A stretch of 44,486 nucleotides of DNA, taken from Holophagaceae bacterium (lineage in GTDB: Bacteria; Acidobacteriota; Holophagae; Holophagales; Holophagaceae). A program made the translations under genes and the position numbers. The stretch is taken from NCBI GenBank assembly GCA_025361125.1, contig JANYBM010000132.1, positions 1-44,486 of the forward strand. Direction: 5' to 3'. Positions 32,208 through 40,923 of this stretch are shown here, in pieces. Every line of letters starts with the position of its first letter. Position 1 is the stretch's first letter. The notes below the pieces were generated by a model. The model did no database searches. It saw nothing but the letters and a program-made list of their open reading frames with translations, and had not been told where the DNA came from.

Positions 32208-34031
32208 TCAGGTTGTTCCGGTTTCCGGTGCGGAGGCTCGCCAAGCCAATACCTTTGAAGTGGCTGAAGCACCGATGGCAGCAAGGAGATCTGCTTCCGG
32301 GATAGTTCGGATCACCCCTACACTCCCGAAGGATTGAAGCAGCTTTTTGGCTGTTATGGGACCAATCCCTGGAATCTGGGTCAGCTCTGTTTGAATGGTG
32401 CGCTTGGCCCGGAGATTCCGGTGGTAGGTGATGGCGAAACGATGGGCTTCGTCTCGGATGCGCTGGAGCAACTGAAGCACGGGAGAAGATTTCGGAATGC
32501 GGAAGGGTTCGCTTCGACCCGGGCGGAAAACCAGTTCTTCCTTCTTGGCAAGACTGGCAAGTTCAAGGTGATCAAGCCCCAGTTCCTTCAGCGCCGCTTC
32601 TGCCGCATGCAATTGGCCCAGACCACCATCAATGAGCACCAGATTAGGAAATTCCTGGCCCTCCTCCTTCAAGCGCTTGTAGCGACGGGTAACGGCCTCG
32701 AACATGTTGGCGAAATCATCATTTTTCTCATTGCTCATCTTGAATCGCCGATAGCGCGACTTGTCGGGAACCCCATCGTTGAAGACTACACAGGAGGCCA
32801 CCACCTCACGGCCTTGACCGTGGCTGATGTCGAAGCACTCCATGCGGCGGGGAACGTGGGAGATTCCCAGAAACGCCTGCAATCCTTCCAACACAGCTTC
32901 ATTCAGCCGCGCCGGCTCGAACTTGCGTTCCAGAGCCATCCGGGCATTTTCCTGGGCCATGGAAAGTAAATCAACTTTTTCGCCCTTTTTCGGAATATGA
33001 ATAATGGGCTTTGTCCCCCGGAGCATGCCAAGCCAGTCCCGCAGCAGGCCTGCGTGCTCGGGCTCCACCTCCACCAGGATTCTTGCTGGGACCGGTTCCA
33101 CGGTGTAGATCCGTTGCAATACAGCGGCCAGAACAGTGCCATCAAAAGTTTCGATATCATCCAAAATGTATTCATTACGGTTCACCATGCGGCCTTCTCG
33201 CATGACCAAGCGATGGACACAGGCACGCCCGTCCAACACCGCCGAGCCGTAAAGGTCCGTGTCCTCTTGATCAGCACTGGCCGCCTTTTGGCGCGTAAAC
33301 CATGCATCCAGCTGTTGCAATGCGTCGCGGTGCTGGGCAGCCAGTTCAAAGGCTGAGACCTCCGCAGCTTTCCACATGGCTGCTTCCAGGCGAGATTTCA
33401 GCTCGTCCCGCTTGCCTTCCAAAAAGAGTTTTGCCTCCTTGGCCTGCTCGGCATAGGCCTCCTGCGACACCACCCCGATACAGGGCGCCGTGCAGCGGTG
33501 CAGTTGGTACTTAAGGCAGGCGCGGCCTCGCTTGCCGTCGATGTCAATGTCGCAATCGCGGATCTGGAAAAACCGGTAGACCAATTCTGCGGTGCGATAG
33601 GCCGTACTGGCGGGGAAAAATGGGCCGAAATATAGGGCCTTGTCCTTGAGTAACCTTCGCGTTACGTAAACCTTGGGGAAGGCTTCCCGGGTCAATTTCA
33701 CGTAGGGATAACTCTTGTCATCGCGGAGCAGGATGTTGAAGGGGGGCCGATGCTCCTTGATCAGGTTGTTCTCCAGCACCAGGGCTTCCAACTCGGACTC
33801 GCAGACGATGAATTCCAGATCCCAGATGCGTGCCACCAACCGCCTGGTTTTGGCGTCTTTGGGGGAAGCGGTGAAGTAGGACTTCACCCGATTCCGAAGC
33901 ATCTTGGCCTTGCCGATGTAAAGCAGATTCCCTTCTGCGTCGTGATACAGGTAACAGCCCGGCTGCGTGGGCAGATCCGGAAGCTTGCGTTGCAGGAAGG
34001 GGCTCTTATCGAGGTTTGTTCGGGGCGCCAC
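32208..34031 (-). CDS. uvrC: excinuclease ABC subunit C
   Basis: The nuclease subunit of UvrABC, cutting damaged DNA on both sides of the lesion. It has 607 residues, the usual length. Domains in order: GIY-YIG nuclease (about 16-95; PGCYLYHDAEGNLLYIGKAK), Cys-rich region (CDIDIDGKRGRACLKYQLHR, CTAPC), UVR motif (about 200-235, AKLFLEGKRDEL), RNase H-like nuclease (about 385-540; ECFDISHGQG, FNDGVPDKSRYRRF, LVLIDGGLGQL) and C-terminal helix-hairpin-helix pair (IPGIGPITAKKLLQSFGSV). The start is GTG 34031. Its stop codon directly abuts the stop of the convergent repeat-protein gene, with no bases between. uvrA and uvrB are not in the window. Confidence 0.96.
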   Translation of the reverse strand: MAPRTNLDKSPFLQRKLPDLPTQPGCYLYHDAEGNLLYIGKAKMLRNRVKSYFTASPKDAKTRRLVARIWDLEFIVCESELEALVLENNLIKEHRPPFNILLRDDKSYPYVKLTREAFPKVYVTRRLLKDKALYFGPFFPASTAYRTAELVYRFFQIRDCDIDIDGKRGRACLKYQLHRCTAPCIGVVSQEAYAEQAKEAKLFLEGKRDELKSRLEAAMWKAAEVSAFELAAQHRDALQQLDAWFTRQKAASADQEDTDLYGSAVLDGRACVHRLVMREGRMVNRNEYILDDIETFDGTVLAAVLQRIYTVEPVPARILVEVEPEHAGLLRDWLGMLRGTKPIIHIPKKGEKVDLLSMAQENARMALERKFEPARLNEAVLEGLQAFLGISHVPRRMECFDISHGQGREVVASCVVFNDGVPDKSRYRRFKMSNEKNDDFANMFEAVTRRYKRLKEEGQEFPNLVLIDGGLGQLHAAEAALKELGLDHLELASLAKKEELVFRPGRSEPFRIPKSSPVLQLLQRIRDEAHRFAITYHRNLRAKRTIQTELTQIPGIGPITAKKLLQSFGSVGVIRTIPEADLLAAIGASATSKVLAWRASAPETGTT

Positions 34032-34048
34032 CCATAGAGCTTAGCGGC

Positions 34049-34246
34049 CTATGAGCGTTTGAAGGCCCGCCGGATCATGACCAGCATGAAGAGCACGAAC
34101 CCGCCCATCACAAGCATGCCCCAGTTTTCATTGGAGAAATCGCCCAGGTGCTGCCGATAGTTGGTCGTCTTCTGGGCGGGCTCACCCGTGGAATCGCTGG
34201 GAGGCTCCTGAAGCACCGAAAATAAGGGGAGGGCTGAGAGTCGCAT
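34049..34246 (-). CDS. short single-TM membrane protein, unknown function
   Basis: A 65-residue protein with ATG 34246 (MRLSALPLFSVLQEPPSDS), or 73 residues if GTG 34270 is used. It has one clear TM helix near the C-terminus (NWGMLVMGGFVLFMLVMIRR) with a basic end RRAFKRS, so the C-terminus is cytoplasmic. The N-terminal part is polar with a weak signal-like opening. It lies 17 bases upstream of uvrC on the same strand, so probably in one transcript. No known family was recognised; no strong ribosome site. Confidence 0.55.
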   Translation of the reverse strand: MRLSALPLFSVLQEPPSDSTGEPAQKTTNYRQHLGDFSNENWGMLVMGGFVLFMLVMIRRAFKRS

Positions 34247-34317
34247 GGGGGAATTCCAGGAACGATACACCGCCGAATCGGTCGGGTTATTTTGTCGTAA
34301 CGACTTATTCTAGATCC

Positions 34318-34944
34318 ATGTTGAAGCTCGAATCCTTTCCGGTCGGCCCGCTGGGCTGCAATTGCTGCTTGCTGTGGAACCCAGACACAGGCAGTGGAAT
34401 CGTGGTTGATCCCGGTGGCGATGGTGCAAAAATCCACGCCCGCGTTCAAGCCGCTGGATTTTCGGTAACTGCGTTGTTACACACCCATGCCCACTTCGAT
34501 CACGTGGGCGCCACGAAGGAATTGCAGGATCTCTGGCAGTGCCCGGCCTTTTTGCATCGCGGGGATGACTTCCTGATTCAGAATTTGGAGTTGCAAACTG
34601 GTGGTTTCGGATTCGCTTCCATACCCGAGCCCGACATGCGCGATCTCAATGCCGGTGATCATTTCGAAGGATTGGCAACACTGCACACACCAGGCCACAC
34701 CCCGGGTTCCTGCAGCTTTCATGGCGAATTTGAAAAAGGGAAGGTCGTGTTGGCCGGGGACACGCTGTTTTGTGGTGGCGTGGGTCGAACGGATCTTTGG
34801 GGCGGCGATTTCGAACAATTGGAACAAAGCATCCGCTCCCAACTCTATTCATTGGACCAGGGCGCGCTAGTGATTCCCGGCCATGGCCCCGCCACTACCA
34901 TTGGCGACGAGGCGGAGAATAATCCCTTCGTGCGGCGAGGCTAG
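34318..34944 (+). CDS. MBL-fold metallo-hydrolase (glyoxalase II-like)
   Basis: A 208-residue metallo-beta-lactamase-fold hydrolase. The metal site is intact: HTHAHFDHVG (H57, H59, D61, H62), then TPGHTPGSC, AGDTLFCGGVGRTDL (bridging Asp) and VIPGHGPATTIGDE. The opening LESFPVGPLGCNCCLLW and the GDTLF-x-G-x-GRTDL segment match the YcbL/glyoxalase II-like group, which cleaves thioesters such as S-lactoylglutathione or related small molecules. It lacks the glyoxalase II C-terminal helical domain, so it is the short type. Cytoplasmic; no signal peptide. It diverges from the uvrC unit and is convergent with the SPFH genes, six bases away. True substrate is unknown. Confidence 0.87.
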   Translation: MLKLESFPVGPLGCNCCLLWNPDTGSGIVVDPGGDGAKIHARVQAAGFSVTALLHTHAHFDHVGATKELQDLWQCPAFLHRGDDFLIQNLELQTGGFGFASIPEPDMRDLNAGDHFEGLATLHTPGHTPGSCSFHGEFEKGKVVLAGDTLFCGGVGRTDLWGGDFEQLEQSIRSQLYSLDQGALVIPGHGPATTIGDEAENNPFVRRG

Positions 34945-34949
34945 CGGCT

Positions 34950-35870
34950 TCAGTTTTTTGAGGGTGATGGCTTATTTGGCTTGGGATCCGGCGCGGCGGC
35001 CAGCAGATCCGCGAGCAGCGGCTGGCCTGCCGGGATAAGCGTGATGGTGGCTCCGCTGTCCAGGATCCGTTGGGTTTCCAGCACATTAAACATGGCTTCG
35101 GACACCGCTGGGTCATGGGAGATCTCATCCAGCGTGGCGCCGACGATCTGAGGCCGGATCGCCCCGGCCTTGCCGAATTCTGCGGCCGCTTGGCGTTCGG
35201 CGGTACTGCTGATGATATTCACTTGGTTGGTGCCATCCTGCTTGATGGATGAAGTCACCTGGCGCAGCCGGTTCACCACCTTGCTTTCGATCTGGCGAAT
35301 CATATCCATGTCCCGGAAATGCACTTTCCGGATGTAGATCGAACCCAGCCGATAGCCCCAGTCGTGGGACTGCGGCGAGACTTCATCACGCACGGTTTGA
35401 CTCATGGTGTGGCGATTGGCCATCATGTCGCTCAGTGGCATGTTGCTCAAGCAGCGCACAGTGGAATTGCTGACATTGGCCGCCAGGGAACCACGGGGGT
35501 CCGTGTTTTTGAACAGGTAAGCCACGGGGTCGCTGATGAACATCTCGTACCAGATGCCGATGCCCATGGGCGCGCCTTCTTCGGAATTCACCGGCTGGCT
35601 GCGCAGGTATTCCTGATCCAACCGCAGATCAATGTCGTAGCAGCGGCCCACCCAGTTGATGAACAGCGCACGCCAACCAAGTTTTGCCCAGAGGAAATGC
35701 AAGCCGGGTTCATCGAGCACGGCGATTACCTTTCCAAAGAGTACATAGACCTTGCAGCGGCGCTCCTGGACAATGGCATAGAAGCCCAGCATGCGAGATA
35801 GCCCAAAAAGGATGGGCACACCGATGAAGCAGGCGATGAAGGTGGCGATGGCTGCGATGAGTGTCAACAT
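34950..35870 (-). CDS. SPFH/band-7 membrane protein A
   Basis: A 306-residue protein with N-terminal TM segment (about 2-28, LTLIAAIATFIACFIGVPIL) and an SPFH domain (about 32-220). Landmarks are GFYAIVQERRCKVYVLFGKV, DEPGLHFLWAKLGW, MGIGIWYEMFISDP and DWGYRLGSIYIRKVHF. A helical end with the alanine-rich EFGKAGAIRPQIV region follows, then a Pro/Lys/Ser tail. SPFH proteins form oligomeric membrane rings that shape microdomains or control proteases. ATG 35870 has AGGAGG upstream; its first base is shared with the preceding stop (TGATG), so it is coupled to SPFH protein B. Unlike HflC, it has no obvious HflK beside it in the standard order; the pair is more likely a diverged SPFH system. Confidence 0.82.
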   Translation of the reverse strand: MLTLIAAIATFIACFIGVPILFGLSRMLGFYAIVQERRCKVYVLFGKVIAVLDEPGLHFLWAKLGWRALFINWVGRCYDIDLRLDQEYLRSQPVNSEEGAPMGIGIWYEMFISDPVAYLFKNTDPRGSLAANVSNSTVRCLSNMPLSDMMANRHTMSQTVRDEVSPQSHDWGYRLGSIYIRKVHFRDMDMIRQIESKVVNRLRQVTSSIKQDGTNQVNIISSTAERQAAAEFGKAGAIRPQIVGATLDEISHDPAVSEAMFNVLETQRILDSGATITLIPAGQPLLADLLAAAPDPKPNKPSPSKN

Positions 35871-36856
35871 CACTTCACCTCCTTTACCAGACGTCCGGCC
35901 TGGGCATAGAGTCCGAGCCCCACATTCCGCACGTAGGCGCTCAGCGCGGCTTCACCCCCGTTGGCTTTGAGTTCAGCCAGTTGTGATGCCATGAGTCGCA
36001 GGGGTTCAACTTCAGCCTGGGCCTTGAGGGTTTCGATTTCCACGGCCCGCCTGGACTGGACAATCTTCTGGTCCGCGGAGGCCTGGGCCAGGCTGATGTC
36101 CGAGGAAACTTGGTTGTGGGCGGTATTGATCGCAGCCAGTGCTGATTCCACTTCCGGGGGCGGGTCAATGCTCGTGATGAGCGAGGCATCCAGCTGAACG
36201 CCATAGCGGGCTGCGGAGGAGCCGCACTCCTTGTCCATGTGCTCGTTGATGTCCCGCAGGTTTTTGCGGAGATCATTGATGGAAATGCCCGTTTGGATCG
36301 CGGGCGTGCCATCGGCGGCATTGGGCGCTTCGAAGTTGGCGATGCGCTCCCGCAGCACCGATACGAAGTAGCCCATCACGTGGGCTATCGGGTTTTTCAC
36401 CCCAAAGATGTAGGCGTAGAGGTTTCGCTCGCTGATCTTGAAGCGGATCTGGCCCGAAAGTCCGGTGTTGAGCTGGTCCTTGGTGACGGCTTCCAACACG
36501 GTGCCGCTGTTGTTGGCGCTGGGGGTCATGGGATCGAAGGCCATGCTGACGGTTTCGGTGGCGATGGAAACCTTGTAGACCTGCTCCCAGGGCCACTTGA
36601 AGTACGGCCCGCCGGGCGGGATCACGCGAACTTGGGGATAGGTGTAACGCAGTTTTTCATCGGCATTGAGGGAGGCCGAGATGGGGTCTTCAGCGGTGGT
36701 GGCGTCTCCCAGGCGCTGGGCTCGCCCAAAGGCGGTTTTCACGGCGCGTTCGTTCTGGTTCACGGTAAAGATCCCCGCAACCAGATAGCGCACAAGGAAC
36801 CAGGCAATGAATCCAATCAGGGTGCCGAAGGTAATTCCTGCGGTGAGTTCGGGCAT
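35870..36856 (-). CDS. SPFH/band-7 membrane protein B
   Basis: A 328-residue protein with N-terminal TM helix (about 8-30, ITFGTLIGFIAWFLVRYLVA) and an SPFH domain from about 32. Landmarks are FTVNQNERAVKTAFGRAQ, VRVIPPGGPYFKWPWEQVYK, TKDQLNTGLSGQIRFKI and RYGVQLDASLITSIDPP. After that comes a long helix rich in Ala, Glu and Gln (SSDISLAQASADQKIVQSRR, VEIETLKAQAEVEPLRLM), the flotillin-like coiled segment. ADEKLRYTYPQ is inserted early. ATG 36856 is the start. Its last base is shared with the start of protein A, so the two are made together and probably form one mixed assembly. It is divergent from a third SPFH gene across 150 bases. Confidence 0.85.
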   Translation of the reverse strand: MPELTAGITFGTLIGFIAWFLVRYLVAGIFTVNQNERAVKTAFGRAQRLGDATTAEDPISASLNADEKLRYTYPQVRVIPPGGPYFKWPWEQVYKVSIATETVSMAFDPMTPSANNSGTVLEAVTKDQLNTGLSGQIRFKISERNLYAYIFGVKNPIAHVMGYFVSVLRERIANFEAPNAADGTPAIQTGISINDLRKNLRDINEHMDKECGSSAARYGVQLDASLITSIDPPPEVESALAAINTAHNQVSSDISLAQASADQKIVQSRRAVEIETLKAQAEVEPLRLMASQLAELKANGGEAALSAYVRNVGLGLYAQAGRLVKEVK

Positions 36857-37006
36857 CGGGGCGACTCCTTGGGGTGGATGCCTGAGTGTACCGAGAGCGG
36901 TTCAGACTTAACTGTGCTGTCGGGCACGACTAGACCCACACCACCGGTACCGAGGCAGACCCTTATTCGCTTCGTGCGAAGATAGGACATCTTTCCGGAG
37001 GACGAC

Positions 37007-37777
37007 ATGGAAACCTTGATTACAGGTATGAGTTGGATGACGCCGATACTTGTGTTCCTGGCCATTTGGGTGCTGAGCTGCATCCGTGTGGTGAATGAAT
37101 ACGAGCGGGCGGTGATCTTCCGCCTTGGCAAGGTTTTACCGCAGCCCAAGGGGCCGGGGCTCATCGTGATCTACCGGCCCATCGACAAGGCGGTGGTCAT
37201 TTCCCTGCGAACAGTGGTGCTGGACGTGCCTAGCCAAGACGTCATCACCCGCGACAACGTGACCTTGAAAGTCTCTGCAGTGGTCTATTCCAAGGTGGTG
37301 AACCCCCTTCAGGCTGTCGTCGGCGTGGAGAACTACCAGTGGGCCACCAGTCAGATTTCCCAGACCACGCTGCGTTCGGTGCTTGGTGAAGTAACGCTGG
37401 ATGAGTTGCTGGCAGACCGCGAGAAACTCAGCTTGCGCCTGCGGGAAATCATTGACCGCGCAACGGAGCCTTGGGGTGTGGAAGTCACCGCTGTGGAATT
37501 GAAAAGTGTGGACCTGCCCGAGCAGATCCAGCGCGCCATGGGCAAGCAGGCCGAGGCCGAACGCGAGAAGCGGGCGAAGATCATTGCCGCCGAAGGCGAA
37601 CTGATGGCCAGCCATAAACTGCTGGAAGCGGCCAACAATATCAGCGTGAACCCCACCGCCATCCAGATGCGCTACCTGCAGACCCTCGCCGAGATCGCCA
37701 CGGAGAAGAACAGCACCATCGTTTTCCCGCTGCCCATGGAGCTCATGCGGGCCTTCGAGAAGTTTGCCGAGAAGTAG
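37007..37777 (+). CDS. slipin-type SPFH protein C (stomatin-like)
   Basis: A 256-residue slipin. One membrane segment (about 8-27, SWMTPILVFLAIWVLSCIRV) is followed by the SPFH domain with VNEYERAVIFRLGKVLP, GPGLIVIYRPIDKAV, VPSQDVITRDNVTLKVSAVV and DLPEQIQRAMGKQAEAEREK, then AKIIAAEGELMASHKLLEAA, all typical of prokaryotic stomatins. These are often partnered by an NfeD protein; none is in the window. GGAGG lies before the ATG. It is divergent from the SPFH pair, which suggests shared regulation. Its last 35 bases overlap the end of the convergent transglutaminase gene (37743-37777). Confidence 0.92.
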   Translation: METLITGMSWMTPILVFLAIWVLSCIRVVNEYERAVIFRLGKVLPQPKGPGLIVIYRPIDKAVVISLRTVVLDVPSQDVITRDNVTLKVSAVVYSKVVNPLQAVVGVENYQWATSQISQTTLRSVLGEVTLDELLADREKLSLRLREIIDRATEPWGVEVTAVELKSVDLPEQIQRAMGKQAEAEREKRAKIIAAEGELMASHKLLEAANNISVNPTAIQMRYLQTLAEIATEKNSTIVFPLPMELMRAFEKFAEK

Positions 37778-39740
37778 CGGCCTCGGGCTTCCAGCCCCGC
37801 CAGGCCGCCGCCTCCGTCTTTGCCAGGGCAGCGGCGGCGGTGTTGCCGGGGCCGTAGGCCTGGGCATCCACGGCATCGGCCAGGGCCTGCAGGGCCTCCT
37901 TCCGCTCCGGACGCAGGGTGCCCAGATGGACCAGCCAGGTGCGGGCTGTGTCCCCAGGTCGTGCAGATGCCTGCACCCGCGTGCTTCTTAACAGGGGACG
38001 CAAAGCGCGAATGCGGCCCGGGCCCTCCGGGGTGGGTTGCCCGTGGCCACGCGTGCGCCAGAGCATCCAGACCAGGGCCACCAGTCCCAGGCACCACAGG
38101 GTGGAGGTCGGCGGGGTCTTCCAGCGCCACTGCCAGCCCTGAAGGTGCTCCTGGATCCAGGAGAGGCTCGTCTGCTGATCCTGGTCCGAGAAGCGCACGA
38201 CATAGCGCTCCCAGCGATAACGGAGAGCATCCACCCAGCGCGCCAGAGCGCCAAGGGACTGTTTGCCAGAAGCCAGTGGTGTGGCTCCCTGCGGTGTCGG
38301 ATCCGAGGTCCACCAGCGGCCCTCGTGCCAGTACTCCACCCAGCTGTGGGCCTCATTCTGGCTCACCCGAAAGTAGCCGCCTTCGGGAATCCAGGGACCC
38401 AGCCGATACCCGTTCACCACCCGGGCCGGTACCCCCCGGGCCCTGAGCATAAGGGCCATGGCCGAGGCGAAGTACTCGCAGTGGCCCGCCTGAGTGCGCT
38501 CAAGGAAATCTTCGAGCGGGTTGGCGGCCTTGCCCGAAGGATTGTCCAGGGTATAGGTGAACCCGCGGAGGGCTGATTCCAGGGCCAGAGCCAGCTGCGG
38601 GGTGGCCAGGATGCCCGGGGCGAGTCGGAAACTGGTCCTTCGCGCAGCATCGTGTCCGTGCTCCATGCGCGTGAGCAGTTCCAGTCGGCGAGGGGAGAGG
38701 CGGGTTTCCCAGGGATTGGACTGGGCCGGGTTCCAGGTTACGGTCACGGGTGCCGTTCGAGCCCTCAGGAAGCGCCAGCGGATGCTGCCACCGGGTCCCC
38801 GGGTGAGCTGCAGGTCGGCGGGCTCCAGTTGGGTCAGCCCGGCTGGCAGGGTGAGGATGCCGTGGGGGCTGGGTGTGAAGAGAAATTCGGCCTGCGAAGG
38901 CCGCCCCACCCCCAGCGCGGGGTAGGTCAGTGGCGGCGTGAGGTCGGCGGGCTCCCAGCGGAACCCCTGGGTGGCTTCCAGGGTAATCCCCCGAAGCAGT
39001 TCCAGGCCTCGAAGCCACTGGGGCTGGGTGGTGGGATCCAGGCCCGTGGGCGGAACGATTCTCACGGCGACTTCTGGATTGGGCTCGATGGGTCCACCAC
39101 CCTCGAGGTCCAGCCGTTCGCCCAGCCCCGCCTGGCCAAGGGTTCTTGAGGCGCCCAGGAAGAGGCCGGGCCGCAGGCCCAGGCTCAGGCGGGGCATGAT
39201 GACGAAGAACCCCGCACCAAGGACCAGGGCTGTGCCCACCCAGAGGGGAACCCGGGCATAGGGGGGGCGGGACAAGGCGCCCCGGCGCAGGGCGGCCGAG
39301 GGCTCCCAGCTTTGCTGCAGCAGGGCCAAGGTGGCCGCCATGGACCAGGCCAAGGTCCAGACCAGGAAGAGGACATCCGTGGTGCCGATGGCAGTCGTGA
39401 GGAACAGCAGGAAGCCCATCAACAGCAGTTGACGGCGATGGGGGATCTCCCTGGGCAGGATGAGGCGCACGCCCGCCAGGACGAACAGGGTATGGATCGC
39501 CACCGTGAACACGCCGCGGCCCCGCGTCAGGTCCAGCAGGAAGAAGAGCAGGGCACCGATCTCCAGCCAGCGGTGATGCCGGCTGAAGTCCCAGCGGAGG
39601 GCCTCGATGAGGCCCGCTGCCAGCAGGGGGGTGGCCATGATCGCCAGCTCGCCGGGCTCGTAGATGCCGGTGGACACCGTGGCGCCCAGGGCGATCCACA
39701 AGGGCAGGTGGTCGATCCAGCGGCCCCACCTCACGGCCAC
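37743..39740 (-). CDS. TgpA-type transmembrane transglutaminase-like protein
   Basis: A 665-residue inner-membrane protein of the TgpA family (DUF3488 plus transglutaminase-like domain). The N-terminal part has about six to seven TM helices (to about residue 185), then a periplasmic transglutaminase domain with catalytic Cys421 (GHCEYFASAMALMLRARGVP), His465 (NEAHSWVEYW) and Asp480 (WWTSDPTPQG). Another TM helix (about 545-563, LWCLGLVALVWML) and a cytoplasmic C-terminal domain follow. TgpA of Pseudomonas is essential, but the substrate is not known. The frame runs on to 40433 antisense-free but overlapping anmK; I place the start at GTG 39740 since GGGGAG lies six bases upstream, with GTG 39734 an alternative. 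It is coupled to anmK. The segment is very GC-rich. Confidence 0.88.
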   Translation of the reverse strand: MAVRWGRWIDHLPLWIALGATVSTGIYEPGELAIMATPLLAAGLIEALRWDFSRHHRWLEIGALLFFLLDLTRGRGVFTVAIHTLFVLAGVRLILPREIPHRRQLLLMGFLLFLTTAIGTTDVLFLVWTLAWSMAATLALLQQSWEPSAALRRGALSRPPYARVPLWVGTALVLGAGFFVIMPRLSLGLRPGLFLGASRTLGQAGLGERLDLEGGGPIEPNPEVAVRIVPPTGLDPTTQPQWLRGLELLRGITLEATQGFRWEPADLTPPLTYPALGVGRPSQAEFLFTPSPHGILTLPAGLTQLEPADLQLTRGPGGSIRWRFLRARTAPVTVTWNPAQSNPWETRLSPRRLELLTRMEHGHDAARRTSFRLAPGILATPQLALALESALRGFTYTLDNPSGKAANPLEDFLERTQAGHCEYFASAMALMLRARGVPARVVNGYRLGPWIPEGGYFRVSQNEAHSWVEYWHEGRWWTSDPTPQGATPLASGKQSLGALARWVDALRYRWERYVVRFSDQDQQTSLSWIQEHLQGWQWRWKTPPTSTLWCLGLVALVWMLWRTRGHGQPTPEGPGRIRALRPLLRSTRVQASARPGDTARTWLVHLGTLRPERKEALQALADAVDAQAYGPGNTAAAALAKTEAAAWRGWKPEAATSRQTSRRPA

Positions 39741-40852
39741 ACCCAGCTCCCCAGCCTCCTTGGCCCGGAGGCGCCGGTGACCTCCGGCAGGTTGCCGGGA
39801 ATGCCCAGGGCCGAAGCGGCCCCCAACAGGGCCCAGCTCACGGCCTCCCGTGCGCCCGAGGGGAACGTGGCATCGTCTTCCAGGGGCAAGGGCAACCGTT
39901 CCGCCAGCTCCGAGCGGAGGCGCCGATGCCGGGCGCCACCGCCGCTGACCATTCCCCGCATGCCTGCAGGCCAGGGCGCGGCGCGGCTGGCTTCGCTGGC
40001 GATGGCTGCGGCTGTGAAGGCGGCCAGGGTGGCCAACCGGTCGGGCAGGGGAAGGCCTTCCAGTGCGGTTGCTTCTGTCGCCAGCCAGGCCTCGCCGAAC
40101 ACCTCCCGTCCCGTGGACTTGGGTGGCGCCGTGGTGAAATAGGGGTGAGATAACCAGCGGGCCAGCAGCGGTTCCACAACGCCACCCGTGGCCTGGGCAC
40201 CCTCGGGATCGAAGGGAAGGTCCAGCCACCGTTGGGCGGCCAGATCGAGCAGGGACATCCCCGGGCCGGTGTCCCAGGCCCGGGTGGAGCGTCCGTCCCA
40301 GAGCGTCAGATTCGCGATGCCGCCCAGGTTCAGGGCCAGCCAGGGATCGGGGCCATGCAGCCAGCGCTCGGGCAGGGGGACCAGCGGCGCTCCCTGGCCA
40401 CCCACCGCGAGGTCGCGGCGGCGGAGGTCCCACACGACCGGACAGCCCAGGGCCTCGGCCAGCACGTAGGGGTCCGCCAACTGGAGGCTCGCGCCCTGGC
40501 CAGGGTGATGCTGCACCGTCTGTCCATGCAGGGAGGTCAGATCCGCCTGGAGACTCAAGGCATCGCAGAGGTCCCGGGCGGCCTGGGCATGGTGGTCACC
40601 GAGCCGTCGCTGAAGGATGCAGAGGCCCGCAGGCTCCAGCTGGTTTGAGGCGGCCTGCAACACCTGCCGCCGCAGGGCATCTGGATAGGGCAAAGCCTGG
40701 TGGCCCAGGAAGCTGCGGAAGGGGCGCCCGCCCTTGAAGGCGTGGGGATCCACCTCGATGGCGACGACGTCCACGCCGTCCGCGCTGGTGCCCGACATCA
40801 AGCCCAGCACCCGCCAGGGCCGGTCCTCCGGGATCGGAATGAGGGGCTGCAT
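39731..40852 (-). CDS. anmK: anhydro-N-acetylmuramic acid kinase
   Basis: Cytoplasmic kinase of cell-wall recycling: 1,6-anhydro-MurNAc plus ATP and water gives MurNAc 6-phosphate. It has 373 residues. The opening VLGLMSGTSADGVDVVAIEV is diagnostic, with the later DLTSLHGQTVQHHPGQGASL, LNLGGIANLTLWDGR, AWDTGPGMSLLD and MVSGGGARHRRL. ATG 40852 is the start; no clear ribosome site. The stop overlaps the start of the transglutaminase gene, so both envelope functions are made together. murQ, which usually acts after AnmK, is absent here. Confidence 0.95.
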   Translation of the reverse strand: MQPLIPIPEDRPWRVLGLMSGTSADGVDVVAIEVDPHAFKGGRPFRSFLGHQALPYPDALRRQVLQAASNQLEPAGLCILQRRLGDHHAQAARDLCDALSLQADLTSLHGQTVQHHPGQGASLQLADPYVLAEALGCPVVWDLRRRDLAVGGQGAPLVPLPERWLHGPDPWLALNLGGIANLTLWDGRSTRAWDTGPGMSLLDLAAQRWLDLPFDPEGAQATGGVVEPLLARWLSHPYFTTAPPKSTGREVFGEAWLATEATALEGLPLPDRLATLAAFTAAAIASEASRAAPWPAGMRGMVSGGGARHRRLRSELAERLPLPLEDDATFPSGAREAVSWALLGAASALGIPGNLPEVTGASGPRRLGSWVWP

Positions 40853-40923
40853 GGGGGTGATGATGCCAGCAACTGCCGCCCGATGCCCGATTCCGGATAC
40901 CCTGGGGCGGTCCGGGAGTTCCC

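Noticed and set aside
38500-39729. 409-codon minus-strand open frame
   Set aside because: A shadow frame of the GC-rich transglutaminase gene; composition is Pro/Gly/Arg/His-rich with no motif.
39741-40433. Upstream extension of the transglutaminase frame
   Set aside because: The translated part is Gly/Pro/Arg-rich without domain character and overlaps anmK in another frame; the first TM helix starts just after GTG 39740.
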